From the NCBI RefSeq assembly GCF_000379805.1, contig NZ_KB903534.1:50722-114721 (forward strand): DNA of 64,000 nt, read 5' to 3'. Within the stretch, counting starts at the first letter, position 1; every line of letters starts with the position of its first letter. The notes beneath the pieces are model-generated. The model had not been told where the DNA came from, ran no database searches, and was given only the letters and a program-made list of their open reading frames with translations. The position numbers were made by a program, and so were the translations under genes. This DNA is from Lewinella cohaerens DSM 23179. GTDB lineage: Bacteria; Bacteroidota; Bacteroidia; Chitinophagales; Saprospiraceae. Positions 50,108-59,823 of the stretch are shown here, piece after piece.

Positions 50108-51193
50108 ATGGCTTCTTCTTCCCTTCCTTTTTTTACGCGTACATTAATTGATTGGTATGAACCAGAACGCCGGCCCTTGGCTTGGAAACATATTACGGAT
50201 CCTTATCTGATTTGGTTGTCGGAAATTATTCTTCAGCAGACACGAGCAGAGCAAGGTGCGCCATATTTTCAAAAATTTAGTGAGCGTTACCCAACGGTAA
50301 GTGATTTGGCACAGGCAGCCGAAGATGAAGTGATGAAAATGTGGGAAGGCCTGGGGTATTATTCTCGCGCTCGCAATTTGCACACTGCCGCAAAGTTTAT
50401 TCATACGGAGTATAGTGGTGTTTTTCCTGATGATTACGAACGTATTCGTGCCCTCAAAGGAGTAGGGCCTTACACGGCCGCAGCTATTGCTTCTTTTGCA
50501 TTTCAACTGCCCTATGCGGTGGTCGATGGGAATGTATATCGTCTCTTATCGCGTTTTTTTGATGATGCTACGCCAATTGATACCAGCCAAGGAATAAAAC
50601 ACTTTGCAGGGCTGGCCCAACAGTTGCTTCCCAAGGATAGTGCAGCTATCTATAATCAGGCAATGATGGACATGGGAGCGACAATATGTACTGCGAAAAA
50701 CACACTTTGTGAAGCTTGCCCATTAAATAGTGAATGTCAGGGATTGGCCAATGGAACGATTACAGAACGACCCGTAAAGGTGAAAAAACTCAAGCGTAGC
50801 ACGCGTTATTTCAATTACCTGGTGATTCAGCATCCTGATTTTAGGATGATTCAAAAAAGGACAGCAAAGGATATCTGGCGTAATCTTTATCAATTCCCGC
50901 TGGTGGAAACCAATGCCTCCCTTGATACGCTCCCCCAGTTGTTTGAAGAGGAGAGCTGGCCAGATTGGTTGTCAGCCGAAAATTTAGAGCTGATTCGCAA
51001 GCTTGGGCCGCGTAAGCAAGAGCTTACGCATCAACGTATTATTGCCAATTTTTGGGAATTTAAGTATATCGGAAACCGTCCAGATAAGCTCCCGGAAGGA
51101 ATTAATCTTATCAAGCCGGAAAATTGCAGTAAATTTGCCTTCCCGAAAGTCATCAGTTGGTACTTCGATGATAATTCGCTATATTTATTTTAA
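50108..51193 (+). CDS. mutY: A/G-specific adenine DNA glycosylase
   Basis: MutY, 361 residues from ATG 50108 (MASSSLPFFTRTLIDWYEPE), which removes adenine opposite 8-oxoguanine. Helix-hairpin-helix/GPG region LKGVGPYTAAAIASFAF with the catalytic Asp in VVDGNVYRLLSR, a four-Cys Fe-S cluster (C-x6-C-x2-C-x5-C in CTAKNTLCEACPLNSEC) and a C-terminal NUDIX-like domain that recognises the lesion. First of the mutY-ssb-gldE set. Confidence 0.95.
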   Translation: MASSSLPFFTRTLIDWYEPERRPLAWKHITDPYLIWLSEIILQQTRAEQGAPYFQKFSERYPTVSDLAQAAEDEVMKMWEGLGYYSRARNLHTAAKFIHTEYSGVFPDDYERIRALKGVGPYTAAAIASFAFQLPYAVVDGNVYRLLSRFFDDATPIDTSQGIKHFAGLAQQLLPKDSAAIYNQAMMDMGATICTAKNTLCEACPLNSECQGLANGTITERPVKVKKLKRSTRYFNYLVIQHPDFRMIQKRTAKDIWRNLYQFPLVETNASLDTLPQLFEEESWPDWLSAENLELIRKLGPRKQELTHQRIIANFWEFKYIGNRPDKLPEGINLIKPENCSKFAFPKVISWYFDDNSLYLF

Positions 51194-51214
51194 TAACAAT
51201 ATCTTATCTAGTCT

Positions 51215-51691
51215 ATGGTTAATCGGGTTATCCTTATCGGAAATTTGGGGCGTGATCCAGAAGTTCGTCGCCTCGAAAATGGTGCTGTCGTTGCTAAGTT
51301 TTCAGTTGCTACCAACGAAAATTATCGCGACAAAACTGGCGAATGGCAAACCCAAACAGAATGGCATGATGTAGTCGTTTGGCGCAATCTGGCTGAAAGA
51401 GCCGAAACCCAGCTTTCAAAAGGGTCACAGGTTTATTTAGAAGGTAAGCTCACTCATCGTACCTGGCAGGATAAGGACGGTAATAATCGCAAAACAACGG
51501 AAGTGGTTGCGAGCTATTTCAGAGCTTTGAACCGTAGAGAAGGAGGAGATAGCAATAACGGTTATTTCCCATCTACTGATGATGAAGCGCCTAGTAGCAC
51601 AACAAATGTAGCTCCAGCTAAAGAGAGTGCTCCGGCTCAGACTACACCACCTGCACCGGAAATGGACGCAGATGATGACCTACCTTTCTAA
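51215..51691 (+). CDS. ssb: Single-stranded DNA-binding protein
   Basis: SSB, 158 residues with the OB-fold start MVNRVILIGNLGRDPEVRRL, EWHDVVVWRNLAERAETQL and the SQVYLEGKLTHRTWQDKDG region. A disordered Ser/Ala/Pro linker leads to the acidic C-terminal tail DDDLPF that binds partner proteins. 21 bp after mutY. Confidence 0.96.
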   Translation: MVNRVILIGNLGRDPEVRRLENGAVVAKFSVATNENYRDKTGEWQTQTEWHDVVVWRNLAERAETQLSKGSQVYLEGKLTHRTWQDKDGNNRKTTEVVASYFRALNRREGGDSNNGYFPSTDDEAPSSTTNVAPAKESAPAQTTPPAPEMDADDDLPF

Positions 51692-51729
51692 TACAGCAGC
51701 GTCTGATTTTTTAGATTAACGTTAATCTA

Positions 51730-53160
51730 TTGGAACCCGAACCGGACAGTATCATTCACCTTCTAGGAATGTTAGACTTTTTGCTGTGGATTAGTCCACA
51801 ATGGCAGATAAGTTTAAGTATTGTAGGCTTGCTCGTAATGCTTGTCTGCTCCGCATTGGTTTCCGGATCGGAAATCGCTTATTTTTCCTTGTCACCCAAT
51901 GACCTGGAACGCCTGGAACAGGAGGAGCAGAGTAATAGTCGCCGTGTACTTTGGTTGCTCACGCAGCCCGAAAAATTACTGGCTACGATTCTTATCAGTA
52001 ACAATTTTATCAATATTGCGATAGTGCTATTGGCTGAAATTGTAATTCGGCAAATCATCCCGGAGGAAAGTACTTTGATCTGGGCGGCGAGCCTTCAAGA
52101 GAGCTTTGCCTTTTTGCAGAGTTACCAAGCAGAGAGCATTGGTACCGTTGTTTATTTTAGTATTACTGTTATTGGAATTACCGCTATGCTGGTACTTTTT
52201 GGAGAAGTAACCCCTAAAGTATACGCCACGCTCAATAGTATTCGCTTGGCCCGTATTATGTCGTTTGCACTCAGCCTTTTAATGCAGGTTTTTGCCGGAC
52301 TGAGTAACCTTTTGGTCAATTGGTCACACTGGATGGAAAAGCGCCTGGCTAGCAAACAATCCAGTGTAGGGCTTACCAGTAAACAGGAAATTGACGAAGC
52401 TATAGAACTAACCGTTTCCCAGGAAGAAGATAGTGAGCAGGATTTGGATATCCTTAAGCGAATCATCAAATTCCCCGAAGTTAGTGTTCGTCAGGTAATG
52501 CAAGCCAGGGTAGATGTCATTGGGCTGAACGATTCTGCTGATTATGCTGAAGTGCTGGCTACGATTAAGGATGCAGGATATTCTCGTTTCCCTGTTTATG
52601 AAAAAGATGCTGATAATGTAATCGGTATCCTTTACGTAAAAGATCTTTTGATGCACCGCTATGAAGCAGCCGAATTCAACTGGCAGGACCTCATTCGTAC
52701 CAATGTGCTATTCATTCCTGAATCGAAAAAAATCAATGACCTGTTGAATGACTTTCAACGAGAACGCTTACACATGGCTGTTGTCGTTGATGAATATGGC
52801 GGTACATCGGGCATTGTTACTTTGGAGGATGTTCTTGAAGAAATTATCGGAGAGATTCAGGACGAATTTGATGACGAACCAGATGTCGTTTATCAAAAAA
52901 TTGATGACCTGAATTACGTTTTTGAAGGCAAGACCCTCCTCAATGATGTATGTAGAATCATTGGCATTGATACAGATTCTTTTGATACTATAAAAGGGGA
53001 GTCGGAGTCATTAGGAGGCTTGTTTTTGGAACGCCTCGGTAGGATGCCTAAAAAAGACAGGGAAATGCTGTTGGAAGGTTTCCGTTTTAAAGTTTTGGAA
53101 ATAAGCCAAAGACGAATAGAAAGGATTTTGATCACCTTGCTCCGTACCGGAGAAGATTAA
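51730..53160 (+). CDS. gldE: Gliding-motility-associated CNNM/CBS protein GldE
   Basis: A 476-residue protein with a DUF21/CNNM membrane region (about 20-200; SGSEIAYFSLSPNDLERLEQ), two CBS domains (about 225-350; VMQARVDVIGLNDSADYAEV and VDEYGGTSGIVTLEDVLEEI) and a C-terminal CorC/HlyC transporter-associated domain. The place after mutY-ssb is the conserved Bacteroidota setting of GldE. gldD, its usual partner, is not next; nadK follows. The first codon is TTG at 51730; ATG at 51769 is another possible start. Confidence 0.88.
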   Translation: MEPEPDSIIHLLGMLDFLLWISPQWQISLSIVGLLVMLVCSALVSGSEIAYFSLSPNDLERLEQEEQSNSRRVLWLLTQPEKLLATILISNNFINIAIVLLAEIVIRQIIPEESTLIWAASLQESFAFLQSYQAESIGTVVYFSITVIGITAMLVLFGEVTPKVYATLNSIRLARIMSFALSLLMQVFAGLSNLLVNWSHWMEKRLASKQSSVGLTSKQEIDEAIELTVSQEEDSEQDLDILKRIIKFPEVSVRQVMQARVDVIGLNDSADYAEVLATIKDAGYSRFPVYEKDADNVIGILYVKDLLMHRYEAAEFNWQDLIRTNVLFIPESKKINDLLNDFQRERLHMAVVVDEYGGTSGIVTLEDVLEEIIGEIQDEFDDEPDVVYQKIDDLNYVFEGKTLLNDVCRIIGIDTDSFDTIKGESESLGGLFLERLGRMPKKDREMLLEGFRFKVLEISQRRIERILITLLRTGED

Positions 53161-53172
53161 GCCCCCAAGGCC

Positions 53173-54057
53173 ATGCAAGTCATCGTATTTAGTAAGAAAT
53201 TAAAGCAGAAAGATGTTCCTTATATCCAGGAACTCTTCGATGTACTTGCTGACTTTCAAATCAATACTTACGTGTATGCCCCATATTTGGAGGTGTTGAA
53301 AGGGGTAATAACGTTTAAACGTGACGTAGGTGTTTTTGAAGGGTATGTCGATTTTTCGGTAAAACACTTCGACTACTGTATTACTTTAGGCGGTGATGGT
53401 ACCATCCTTGAGGCTATCACCCAAGTCAGAGACAGTAAAACGCCATTGCTGGGGATTAACCTTGGGCGACTTGGTTTTTTGGCAACAATTGAAAAAAAGC
53501 TTATCCGAGATGCGATCACGAAGCTCCAGCGTGGAATGTATCGGATTGAAGAAAGGCGGACTTTATACCTAGAGTCGAATTTGCCTCTTTTTGACGATAT
53601 GCCTTATGCGCTAAATGATTTTACTATCCTTAAGCGGGATACTTCCAGTATGATCATTATTCATACTTATATCAATGGTGCCTATCTGAATTCTTATTGG
53701 GCTGATGGTATTATTGTGGCTACGCCTACAGGGTCTACAGGCTATAACCTTAGCTGTGGAGGTCCTATCATTTTTCCTGGTTCTGGTAACTTTATTATTA
53801 CGCCTGTGGCACCGCATAACCTCAATGTGCGTCCAATTGTGATGAGCGACGATGCGGTTATCTCTTTTGAAATTGAGGGGCGTGCGGAAAACTTCCTCTG
53901 TACACTTGATTCCCGCTTTGAGACCATTACGGCTGCTCATCAGTTGGCTGTTCGTAAAAATGGCTTCGGTGTAAGGTTGGTCAATTTGCAGGATATTGAT
54001 TTCCTTGATACCCTCAGGGGCAAGCTCAATTGGGGGCAAGATACGCGTAATGATTAA
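53173..54057 (+). CDS. nadK: NAD kinase
   Basis: An NAD(+) kinase (294 residues), the source of NADP. GGDGTILEA (catalytic GGDG, about 75), LLGINLGRLGFLATI, LNDFTILKRD, ATPTGSTGYNLSCGGPI (about 176-192) and the ITPVAPHNLNVRPIV region are all present. 12 bp after gldE. Confidence 0.96.
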   Translation: MQVIVFSKKLKQKDVPYIQELFDVLADFQINTYVYAPYLEVLKGVITFKRDVGVFEGYVDFSVKHFDYCITLGGDGTILEAITQVRDSKTPLLGINLGRLGFLATIEKKLIRDAITKLQRGMYRIEERRTLYLESNLPLFDDMPYALNDFTILKRDTSSMIIIHTYINGAYLNSYWADGIIVATPTGSTGYNLSCGGPIIFPGSGNFIITPVAPHNLNVRPIVMSDDAVISFEIEGRAENFLCTLDSRFETITAAHQLAVRKNGFGVRLVNLQDIDFLDTLRGKLNWGQDTRND

Positions 54058-54104
54058 GCGTGTTGGGTGATCCACTAGTAACTTATTGGTTTAGCACTAG
54101 GGTT

Positions 54105-55223
54105 TTATCTAAAGACTATGGAACGAGGCGTGTCAAAGGAAGTACCATTAGAATATGCTGTATACACTAGATCTTCCTTAAAGCCAATGATGTCGGCTTT
54201 TCCGTCGCCGTTGAAATCGCCCATCAATACGGGGTATTTTTCGGGTGACCAGCCTTGAGCATAATTGAATTCACTGAAATTCATTTGTTGAGATTCGAAC
54301 GAACCATTTCGCATAAAGGAAACGTAAACTTTACTCTCCGTAAATCCTACCAGGTCTGCTGAACCATCACCATTTACATCGGCAGCCATTCTGCGGTGCC
54401 TTAGTAGGTTCCACCAATTTGGATTGGTAAAGAAGGAAAGGTCATGTTTTTGAATTGCACTAAATCTTTTTCCATTGGCAGTCGACGTATAGACCTCTCC
54501 ACCACAACCAATAATATCTGCTCGGTTGTCATTGTTGATGTCAGCCATTAAGCGGGTATGTACGCTCTTGTTCCAGCCGCCAGCACCTATAGCAAAGTTC
54601 TCGATGAGCATACGAGGTTCTGAAAATTTACTCCCGTCAGAGTACGATACAAAGACACCGCCACCACCAAAGCCTACTAAGTCGGCTTTTCCATCACCGT
54701 TTACATCGGCGGTAGTACGGACGTGGTCCATTTCATTCCAGCCGTTGGCTTCCGTGAAATAATGGTTGATCCAGATCGTGTGCTGCCCCAATGTTTGACC
54801 TTGCGATAGCGCAACAAATACGCCTGCGCCGCCAAAGCCCACGATGTCATCTTTCCCGTCACCGTTTACATCGGCAACCATACGAGGATGCTTACTCGCT
54901 TCCCAGGCACCGGCTCCAATAGCAAGATTATTCAATAAAAGTTGAGGGACGGAGAAATTAAAGCCATCTGAAAAGGAGACATAAACGCCTGCTTCTCCAA
55001 AACCGATAATATCGTCCTTGCCGTCACCATTTATATCTCCGGTAGTGCGGACATGGCGGGTCATACTCCAACCATTTTTGTTGGTGAAATAAAAATTATT
55101 ACTCTGAGCTATAACCGGCGAGTAGCATCCACTCATTAAGATTAGAAAAACTAAGAAGCACAAGGCGTTTTTTAAAGTGGGAAATAATGTTCTGTTGTTC
55201 ATTATGGAATGATTGGTAAGCAT
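54105..55223 (-). CDS. VCBS/FG-GAP repeat lectin-like lipoprotein or secreted protein
   Basis: A 372-residue protein with a hydrophobic export signal that contains MSGC (possible SPII cysteine, about 32). The rest is six or seven repeats of about 48 residues, each with a calcium-type DxNxDGxxD loop (DINGDGKDDIIGFG, DVNGDGKADLVGFG, DFNGDGKADIIGFK) followed by GVYVSFSDG, alternating with W..MxHxR segments. This is the layout of a beta-propeller (PVL/integrin-like). Likely sugar or surface binding outside the cell. Alone on its strand. Confidence 0.85.
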   Translation of the reverse strand: MLTNHSIMNNRTLFPTLKNALCFLVFLILMSGCYSPVIAQSNNFYFTNKNGWSMTRHVRTTGDINGDGKDDIIGFGEAGVYVSFSDGFNFSVPQLLLNNLAIGAGAWEASKHPRMVADVNGDGKDDIVGFGGAGVFVALSQGQTLGQHTIWINHYFTEANGWNEMDHVRTTADVNGDGKADLVGFGGGGVFVSYSDGSKFSEPRMLIENFAIGAGGWNKSVHTRLMADINNDNRADIIGCGGEVYTSTANGKRFSAIQKHDLSFFTNPNWWNLLRHRRMAADVNGDGSADLVGFTESKVYVSFMRNGSFESQQMNFSEFNYAQGWSPEKYPVLMGDFNGDGKADIIGFKEDLVYTAYSNGTSFDTPRSIVFR

Positions 55224-55487
55224 AATTTAGGGTTTGTGTAGTGAGTAATCTATTGTGTAAGAGGACTTAGTGTCCTGATAATTGACTTCACAAAGGTGGC
55301 CCCTAATGGTGATTGTTATAAGGTAGGAATTGCCTAATTCATAGATTTGGGTAGAAAGGAGGAGAGGAATAGGTAGAAATGCTTGTTTGGGCTAAGCTGA
55401 GTTGGTAGATCGGCGATATATAGTGCTGGTCTTTGCGTACTTTGCTTTTAGATGCTACATTTACTAGGCAAAAAAATAACCCGACCG

Positions 55488-55853
55488 ATGAAAAAGATCA
55501 ACCTCGAGCAAAAACTATCCTTATTCAAGGAACAATGGACGCCAAAAGTCATTGCTGAACTAAATGGGCAGCAAGTGAAATTGGCGAAAATTCAAGGCGA
55601 TTTCGTCTGGCATAACCACGCGCAGGAAGACGAGATGTTTTACATCATCAAAGGAGAGTTGTATATCGATTTTCCTGAGCATACAGTGGAATTGGGGCCT
55701 GGTGATATGGTTGTTGTACCCGCAGGTGTCGAGCATCGCCCGCGCACTAAGGACGGTCAGGAGGTACACCTAATGCTAGTAGAACCCCACAGTACCAAGC
55801 ATACAGGGGAGGTAGAGCATGAGCTTACGAAGCACAGCTATGATTGGATATAA
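55488..55853 (+). CDS. Cupin-domain protein
   Basis: A 121-residue single-domain cupin from ATG 55488 (MKKINLEQKLSLFKEQWTPK). Metal-binding motif 1 is WHNHAQEDEMFYIIKGELYI (two His and a Glu), and motif 2 is PGDMVVVPAGVEHRP (His). The rest of the longer frame upstream is not cupin. First of five closely spaced + strand genes. Confidence 0.88.
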   Translation: MKKINLEQKLSLFKEQWTPKVIAELNGQQVKLAKIQGDFVWHNHAQEDEMFYIIKGELYIDFPEHTVELGPGDMVVVPAGVEHRPRTKDGQEVHLMLVEPHSTKHTGEVEHELTKHSYDWI

Positions 55854-55868
55854 TCAAAGAAGACCATT

Positions 55869-56624
55869 ATGAATGCGCAATTTCAAATAAGCGGAAAAGC
55901 CTTTACAGCAGACCTTGCCCAGCCTTTGGATATTAGTATCCCTTTACGTTTTGATGGGCGTGGGCCAAATTGTTTTTACGCGCCACTAGCGGAGAGTTTT
56001 CCCGTAAAAGCAGGCGATTTTGTAGGGTCTACCGCCGAGGGGGGCTTGGTGAACTTTAAGAATGTGCGCCTCAATCCCCACGGCAACGGAACGCACACCG
56101 AATGCGTAGGCCACATCAGTAAGGAGCCCTATTATCTGAGTAACTGCCTGGAGAAATACCACCATTCCGCTCGTTTGATAAGCATCTATCCATGTAAACT
56201 GGAAGATGGCGACCGCGTAATTGAGCGAGATCAATTGGCAGAAGTACTGCGCCCAGGAGAGACCGCCGCAGTAGTCATCCGGACCTTGCCCAATGATGAC
56301 CAAAAGTTGGAACGTAATTATTCCGGGACCAATCCTCCGTATTTGGCAGCAGATGCGGCCCAATTATTGGTGGATTATGGTGTAGAACACCTCTTATTAG
56401 ACCTCCCTTCTGTGGATCGAGAGGAGGATGGTGGTGCGCTCTCTGCGCACAAGGCCTTTTGGCAATATCCCTATGCTACCCGCTTGGGGGCGACCATTAC
56501 TGAGTTGATTTTTGTAGAGGATGCTATAAAAGACGGACTGTACTTGCTTCAGCACCAAATCACGAGCATGCAGCTTGATGCCAGCCCGAGTAAAACCGTT
56601 TTGTATCGGGCAAAAAGCGCATAA
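55869..56624 (+). CDS. Cyclase-family (kynurenine formamidase-like) hydrolase
   Basis: A 251-residue cyclase-family metal hydrolase. The metal-binding HxGTHxDxPxH is present in variant form NPHGNGTHTECVGHI, with DxP-H altered to ECVGH. LLLDLPSVDREEDGGALSAH is the second conserved block. The family cleaves formamides or cyclic amides; the substrate here is not known. Confidence 0.85.
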   Translation: MNAQFQISGKAFTADLAQPLDISIPLRFDGRGPNCFYAPLAESFPVKAGDFVGSTAEGGLVNFKNVRLNPHGNGTHTECVGHISKEPYYLSNCLEKYHHSARLISIYPCKLEDGDRVIERDQLAEVLRPGETAAVVIRTLPNDDQKLERNYSGTNPPYLAADAAQLLVDYGVEHLLLDLPSVDREEDGGALSAHKAFWQYPYATRLGATITELIFVEDAIKDGLYLLQHQITSMQLDASPSKTVLYRAKSA

Positions 56625-56627
56625 ATT

Positions 56628-57065
56628 ATGCAAAAGCAAAGTATTAAACAACAAATAGATCTACCTGCCACCATTGCAAAAAGCTGGCGTTTATTGACGG
56701 AGTCTGTTTACACAAAACAGTACATGTTTAACTGTGAAGTGAAATCGACTTGGGCAATGGGTAGCTCTGTAATCTGGCAGGGGAATTACCAAGGGTATGA
56801 GGCTTACCAGAAAGGAAATGTATTGGCTATTGAGCCGGGGCGTTCTTTAAAATACTCTACGTTTGATCCGAATTTTGGTTTGGAGGACGTGCCTGAAAAT
56901 TACATTCACGTAAGTTACCACCTGAAAGAAAAGGAAGGCTTTACCGAACTAACTATTATTAATGAGACCTTTGATGGTAATAAGGAACGTTTGGCACATA
57001 TTCGCCAAGGCTGGGAAATGGTCATGGCGGAAATGAAGAAAATAATGGAAGCGGAAAAAAGCTAA
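56628..57065 (+). CDS. SRPBCC/AHSA1-domain protein
   Basis: A START-like protein of 145 residues with the AHSA1 pattern: VYTKQYMFNCEVKSTWAMGS, VIWQGNYQGY, YHLKEKEGFTELTIINETFD and a long C-terminal helix (HIRQGWEMVMAEMKKIMEAE). It binds a hydrophobic ligand or client protein. 3 bp after the cyclase gene. Confidence 0.88.
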   Translation: MQKQSIKQQIDLPATIAKSWRLLTESVYTKQYMFNCEVKSTWAMGSSVIWQGNYQGYEAYQKGNVLAIEPGRSLKYSTFDPNFGLEDVPENYIHVSYHLKEKEGFTELTIINETFDGNKERLAHIRQGWEMVMAEMKKIMEAEKS

Positions 57066-57070
57066 GAATC

Positions 57071-57556
57071 ATGAAGAAAATTTACCGAGATAATGGCGCT
57101 GTTGGCGCCTTGTTAGATGAATACGAACGGGCTGTAAAAGAACTACAAGCCCTGATTGCGACCGTTTCTAATGATCAACTCGTATACCTTGCCGATCCGC
57201 ACACGGATGATCCAGATTGTCGTTCTATTCAATCCATACTGGCTCACGTAGTTCGTGCTGGGTACGGTTACGCTATTGCCATCAGGAGACATGAGGGAGA
57301 AGCACTAGAATATATGGAACGCCAAACGCATGATACGATTGCTCCTTATCAGGAAGAGCTACAGCGGATGTTTGCTTACAATGAACAGCTTTTTGCCGAT
57401 TATCCCAATTTGCAATTGGAGGAAAAAGACCCGGATAAAAAAATCAAAGTAAGTTGGGGCCAGCGTTATAATGTAGAGCAACTCTTTGAGCATGCGATTG
57501 TTCACATCTTACGCCATCGTCGTCAGATAGAGCGCTTTTTGTTGAGGATGAATTAG
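57071..57556 (+). CDS. DinB-family protein
   Basis: A 161-residue four-helix-bundle protein of the DinB/YfiT type. The His in SILAHVVRAGYGYA and HILRHRRQIERFL are at the places of the metal-binding histidines. Likely a thiol S-transferase-type enzyme or scaffold; substrate unknown. 5 bp after the SRPBCC gene. Confidence 0.8.
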   Translation: MKKIYRDNGAVGALLDEYERAVKELQALIATVSNDQLVYLADPHTDDPDCRSIQSILAHVVRAGYGYAIAIRRHEGEALEYMERQTHDTIAPYQEELQRMFAYNEQLFADYPNLQLEEKDPDKKIKVSWGQRYNVEQLFEHAIVHILRHRRQIERFLLRMN

Positions 57557-57565
57557 GTTTCTTTT

Positions 57566-57916
57566 ATGGAAAAAATATTGTTTGTTGTCACCCTTGGACT
57601 AGCTGCCTTTTCATTGAGTAACACCGCGGCGCTGTTGTCAAATGCTAATTCTGAGTCTGCTCTTGTTACTTACCAGCAGCATATTCTTCCCATTTTTGAG
57701 GTTCATTGTCTTTCCTGTCATGGTGAAAGGGTAAGTAAGAAGCGCCAGCTCTATACTTATGGCTCCGTTAAAGAAAAGATCGATGATATATTGTTTCGAG
57801 TACAGTTGGACCCTAGTAACCGGAAGTTTATGCCCTACAAAATGCGTCAAGCGCCATTGACGAGCGCGCAGATTTCAGTGCTACAGGCTTGGAAGGATGG
57901 GGGGATGGTGGAGTAG
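57566..57916 (+). CDS. c-type-cytochrome-domain protein
   Basis: A 116-residue exported protein with a signal segment (about 1-28). It has one haem attachment motif CLSCH (about 51-55) in the HILPIFEVHCLSCHGERVSK context of planctomycete-type cytochrome c domains, and a later Met in RKFMPYKMRQ that could be the axial ligand. Periplasmic electron carrier or haem-binding protein. 9 bp after the DinB gene. Confidence 0.85.
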   Translation: MEKILFVVTLGLAAFSLSNTAALLSNANSESALVTYQQHILPIFEVHCLSCHGERVSKKRQLYTYGSVKEKIDDILFRVQLDPSNRKFMPYKMRQAPLTSAQISVLQAWKDGGMVE

Positions 57917-57985
57917 GGGAGGTTTGTTTTGTGAGTAGCAGACTACCGCGAGATGAATAATTGGTTCAAATTATAAAGTGTTGTC

Positions 57986-58288
57986 ATGAACAAGAAACCT
58001 TCTGAAAATAGTGTCTTGGTGTTCGTGGTTTTTGTGTTAATTATGATTAACTCAGGAGGACAACAGCTTAAAGAACCATGTGCAAGGGTTATTAAAGGCT
58101 TTTATACATGGAATGTATTTATTCCTATTTACTTCACACTATTGATTTTTAGTGTTCGTGGTCTTCTAAAAATTAGGAATCTAAAAACGCAAATATTCAC
58201 CGCTATACTTTTCAGTGTAGTTCCTTTGTACAGCTTATTAGCAGCGGCCTATCGTCTAATTGAGAGTTTCTTTGATTTCGCCCACTAG
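57986..58288 (+). CDS. Hypothetical small membrane protein
   Basis: A 100-residue protein with three hydrophobic stretches (about 8-26, 43-60 and 69-90). No domain recognised. Start near a short spacer after the cytochrome gene. Confidence 0.5.
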   Translation: MNKKPSENSVLVFVVFVLIMINSGGQQLKEPCARVIKGFYTWNVFIPIYFTLLIFSVRGLLKIRNLKTQIFTAILFSVVPLYSLLAAAYRLIESFFDFAH

Positions 58289-58330
58289 TAACCTTACCTT
58301 CGTAAAAGAATAAAAAAAGTCCGTCTCACC

Positions 58331-59317
58331 ATGCAGTATCGAACATTAGGAAAAACCGGTTTTAATATTTCTGAGCTTTCTCTGGGCACCTGGCAGGTTG
58401 GGGGCAAGTGGGGGAGTGGTTTTGATGATAAAAACGCGGATGAAATCCTCAATGCGGCCATCGATGCTGGCGTCAATTTTATTGATACCGCTGATGTTTA
58501 TGAAAACGGCATGAGCGAAACAGCGGTCGGCAGAGTAGTGCGCCAACGTTCCGAGCGCATCTACGTTGCTACCAAATGTGGACGGCAAATCAACCCACAT
58601 ACCAATGAGGGCTACCAACCTGAAGTGTTGGTGAAGTTTGTAGAAGACAGCTTGCACCGGACAGGATTGGAATGTTTGGATTTGATTCAACTGCATTGCC
58701 CGCCCACAGAGGTGTATTACCGCCCGGAAATATTCGAAACGTTTGACCGACTTAAGGAACAAGGCAAAATATTACACCTGGGCGTAAGCGTAGAAAAGGT
58801 AGAACAAGGCCTCAAAGCAATCGAGTTTCCAAACGTAAGTACAGTACAGATTATCTTCAATCTTTTCCGGCAGCGTCCAGCCGAACTATTTTTCCAGGAA
58901 GCAAAAAAACGAGACGTAGGCATCATTGTACGCGTACCTTTGGCGAGTGGTTTACTCACTGGTCTTTATCACGAAAATACCACGTTTGAGAAAGATGATC
59001 ACCGTCACTTTAACCGCGATGGTGCTGGTTTTGATAAAGGAGAGACTTTTTCTGGCGTTGATTATGACTTAGGGTTGGCTGCTGTTTCAAAACTGAAAGC
59101 CTTGTTTCCTGAAGAGGAGAACCTGGCACCTATCGCTTTACAGTGGATACTAACTCACCCCGAGGTAAGCTGCGTTATTCCGGGGGCCTCTAAATTGGCG
59201 CACTTGGCCTCCAATTTCTCTGTTTACGACCGCCCTGCCCTGAGTTCTGCACAGGTGAGTGCGATGAATGCAATTTATGAGGAATACATCCAACCAGAAG
59301 TACATCACCTTTGGTGA
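58331..59317 (+). CDS. Aldo/keto reductase
   Basis: A 328-residue TIM-barrel aldo/keto reductase. Motifs: LGTWQVGGKWGSGFDD, the catalytic pair in FIDTADVYENGMSE (Asp about 52, Tyr about 57), Lys in YVATKCGRQ, His in LIQLHCPPTE and the C-terminal SCVIPGASKLAHL for NADP binding. Substrate unknown. Confidence 0.93.
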   Translation: MQYRTLGKTGFNISELSLGTWQVGGKWGSGFDDKNADEILNAAIDAGVNFIDTADVYENGMSETAVGRVVRQRSERIYVATKCGRQINPHTNEGYQPEVLVKFVEDSLHRTGLECLDLIQLHCPPTEVYYRPEIFETFDRLKEQGKILHLGVSVEKVEQGLKAIEFPNVSTVQIIFNLFRQRPAELFFQEAKKRDVGIIVRVPLASGLLTGLYHENTTFEKDDHRHFNRDGAGFDKGETFSGVDYDLGLAAVSKLKALFPEEENLAPIALQWILTHPEVSCVIPGASKLAHLASNFSVYDRPALSSAQVSAMNAIYEEYIQPEVHHLW

Positions 59318-59823
59318 TGCTGCATCGCTTTTTCTACCACAATACCAAAGCTTACGGCCACATTGAGACAATCGGTATGTCCAAAACTGGGGATATAGAC
59401 GGTGGCGTCTAAGGACTGGATGACTTCCGCTGGCAGGCCGTCTTTTTCGCTGCCAAAAAGGATAAGGTCCTCGGCCTGCCAGCTAAAATCATTCAAATGT
59501 TGGGCCTGCTCATTGACGAGGGTGCCTACTTTTCTGCCCGTATAGTTTTGCAAAAAATCAATAGCGTCTTCCAGTATAATGATCTCAATGTGATTGACAG
59601 CTCCTGCGGTCCACACCCTGGCCATGTGCTCCATGTTGGCTCGCCCTTTCTTGTTGTCTGGCGGGGTAAGCAAACTATTTTGATCGTAAATGTAAATGCG
59701 CTTGAACCCGAAGAACTCCGCAGAGCGAATCATCGAAGACATATTGGGCCGGTATTCGGGAGCGTAAAGCAGAAGATCCATGAATGGAGTGTTGACGAGC
59801 GGCAAAGGTAGTAGATTTTTCAT
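59305..59823 (-). CDS. SpoU-family RNA methyltransferase
   Basis: A 172-residue SPOUT-fold RNA 2'-O-methyltransferase. Motif 1 is PNMSSMIRSAEFFGFKRIYI, motif 2 is LILFGSEKDGLPAEVI and motif 3 is LNVAVSFGIVVEKAM, which together form the knotted AdoMet site. Overlaps the convergent reductase gene by 13 bp. Which RNA it modifies is not evident. Confidence 0.9.
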   Translation of the reverse strand: MKNLLPLPLVNTPFMDLLLYAPEYRPNMSSMIRSAEFFGFKRIYIYDQNSLLTPPDNKKGRANMEHMARVWTAGAVNHIEIIILEDAIDFLQNYTGRKVGTLVNEQAQHLNDFSWQAEDLILFGSEKDGLPAEVIQSLDATVYIPSFGHTDCLNVAVSFGIVVEKAMQHHQR

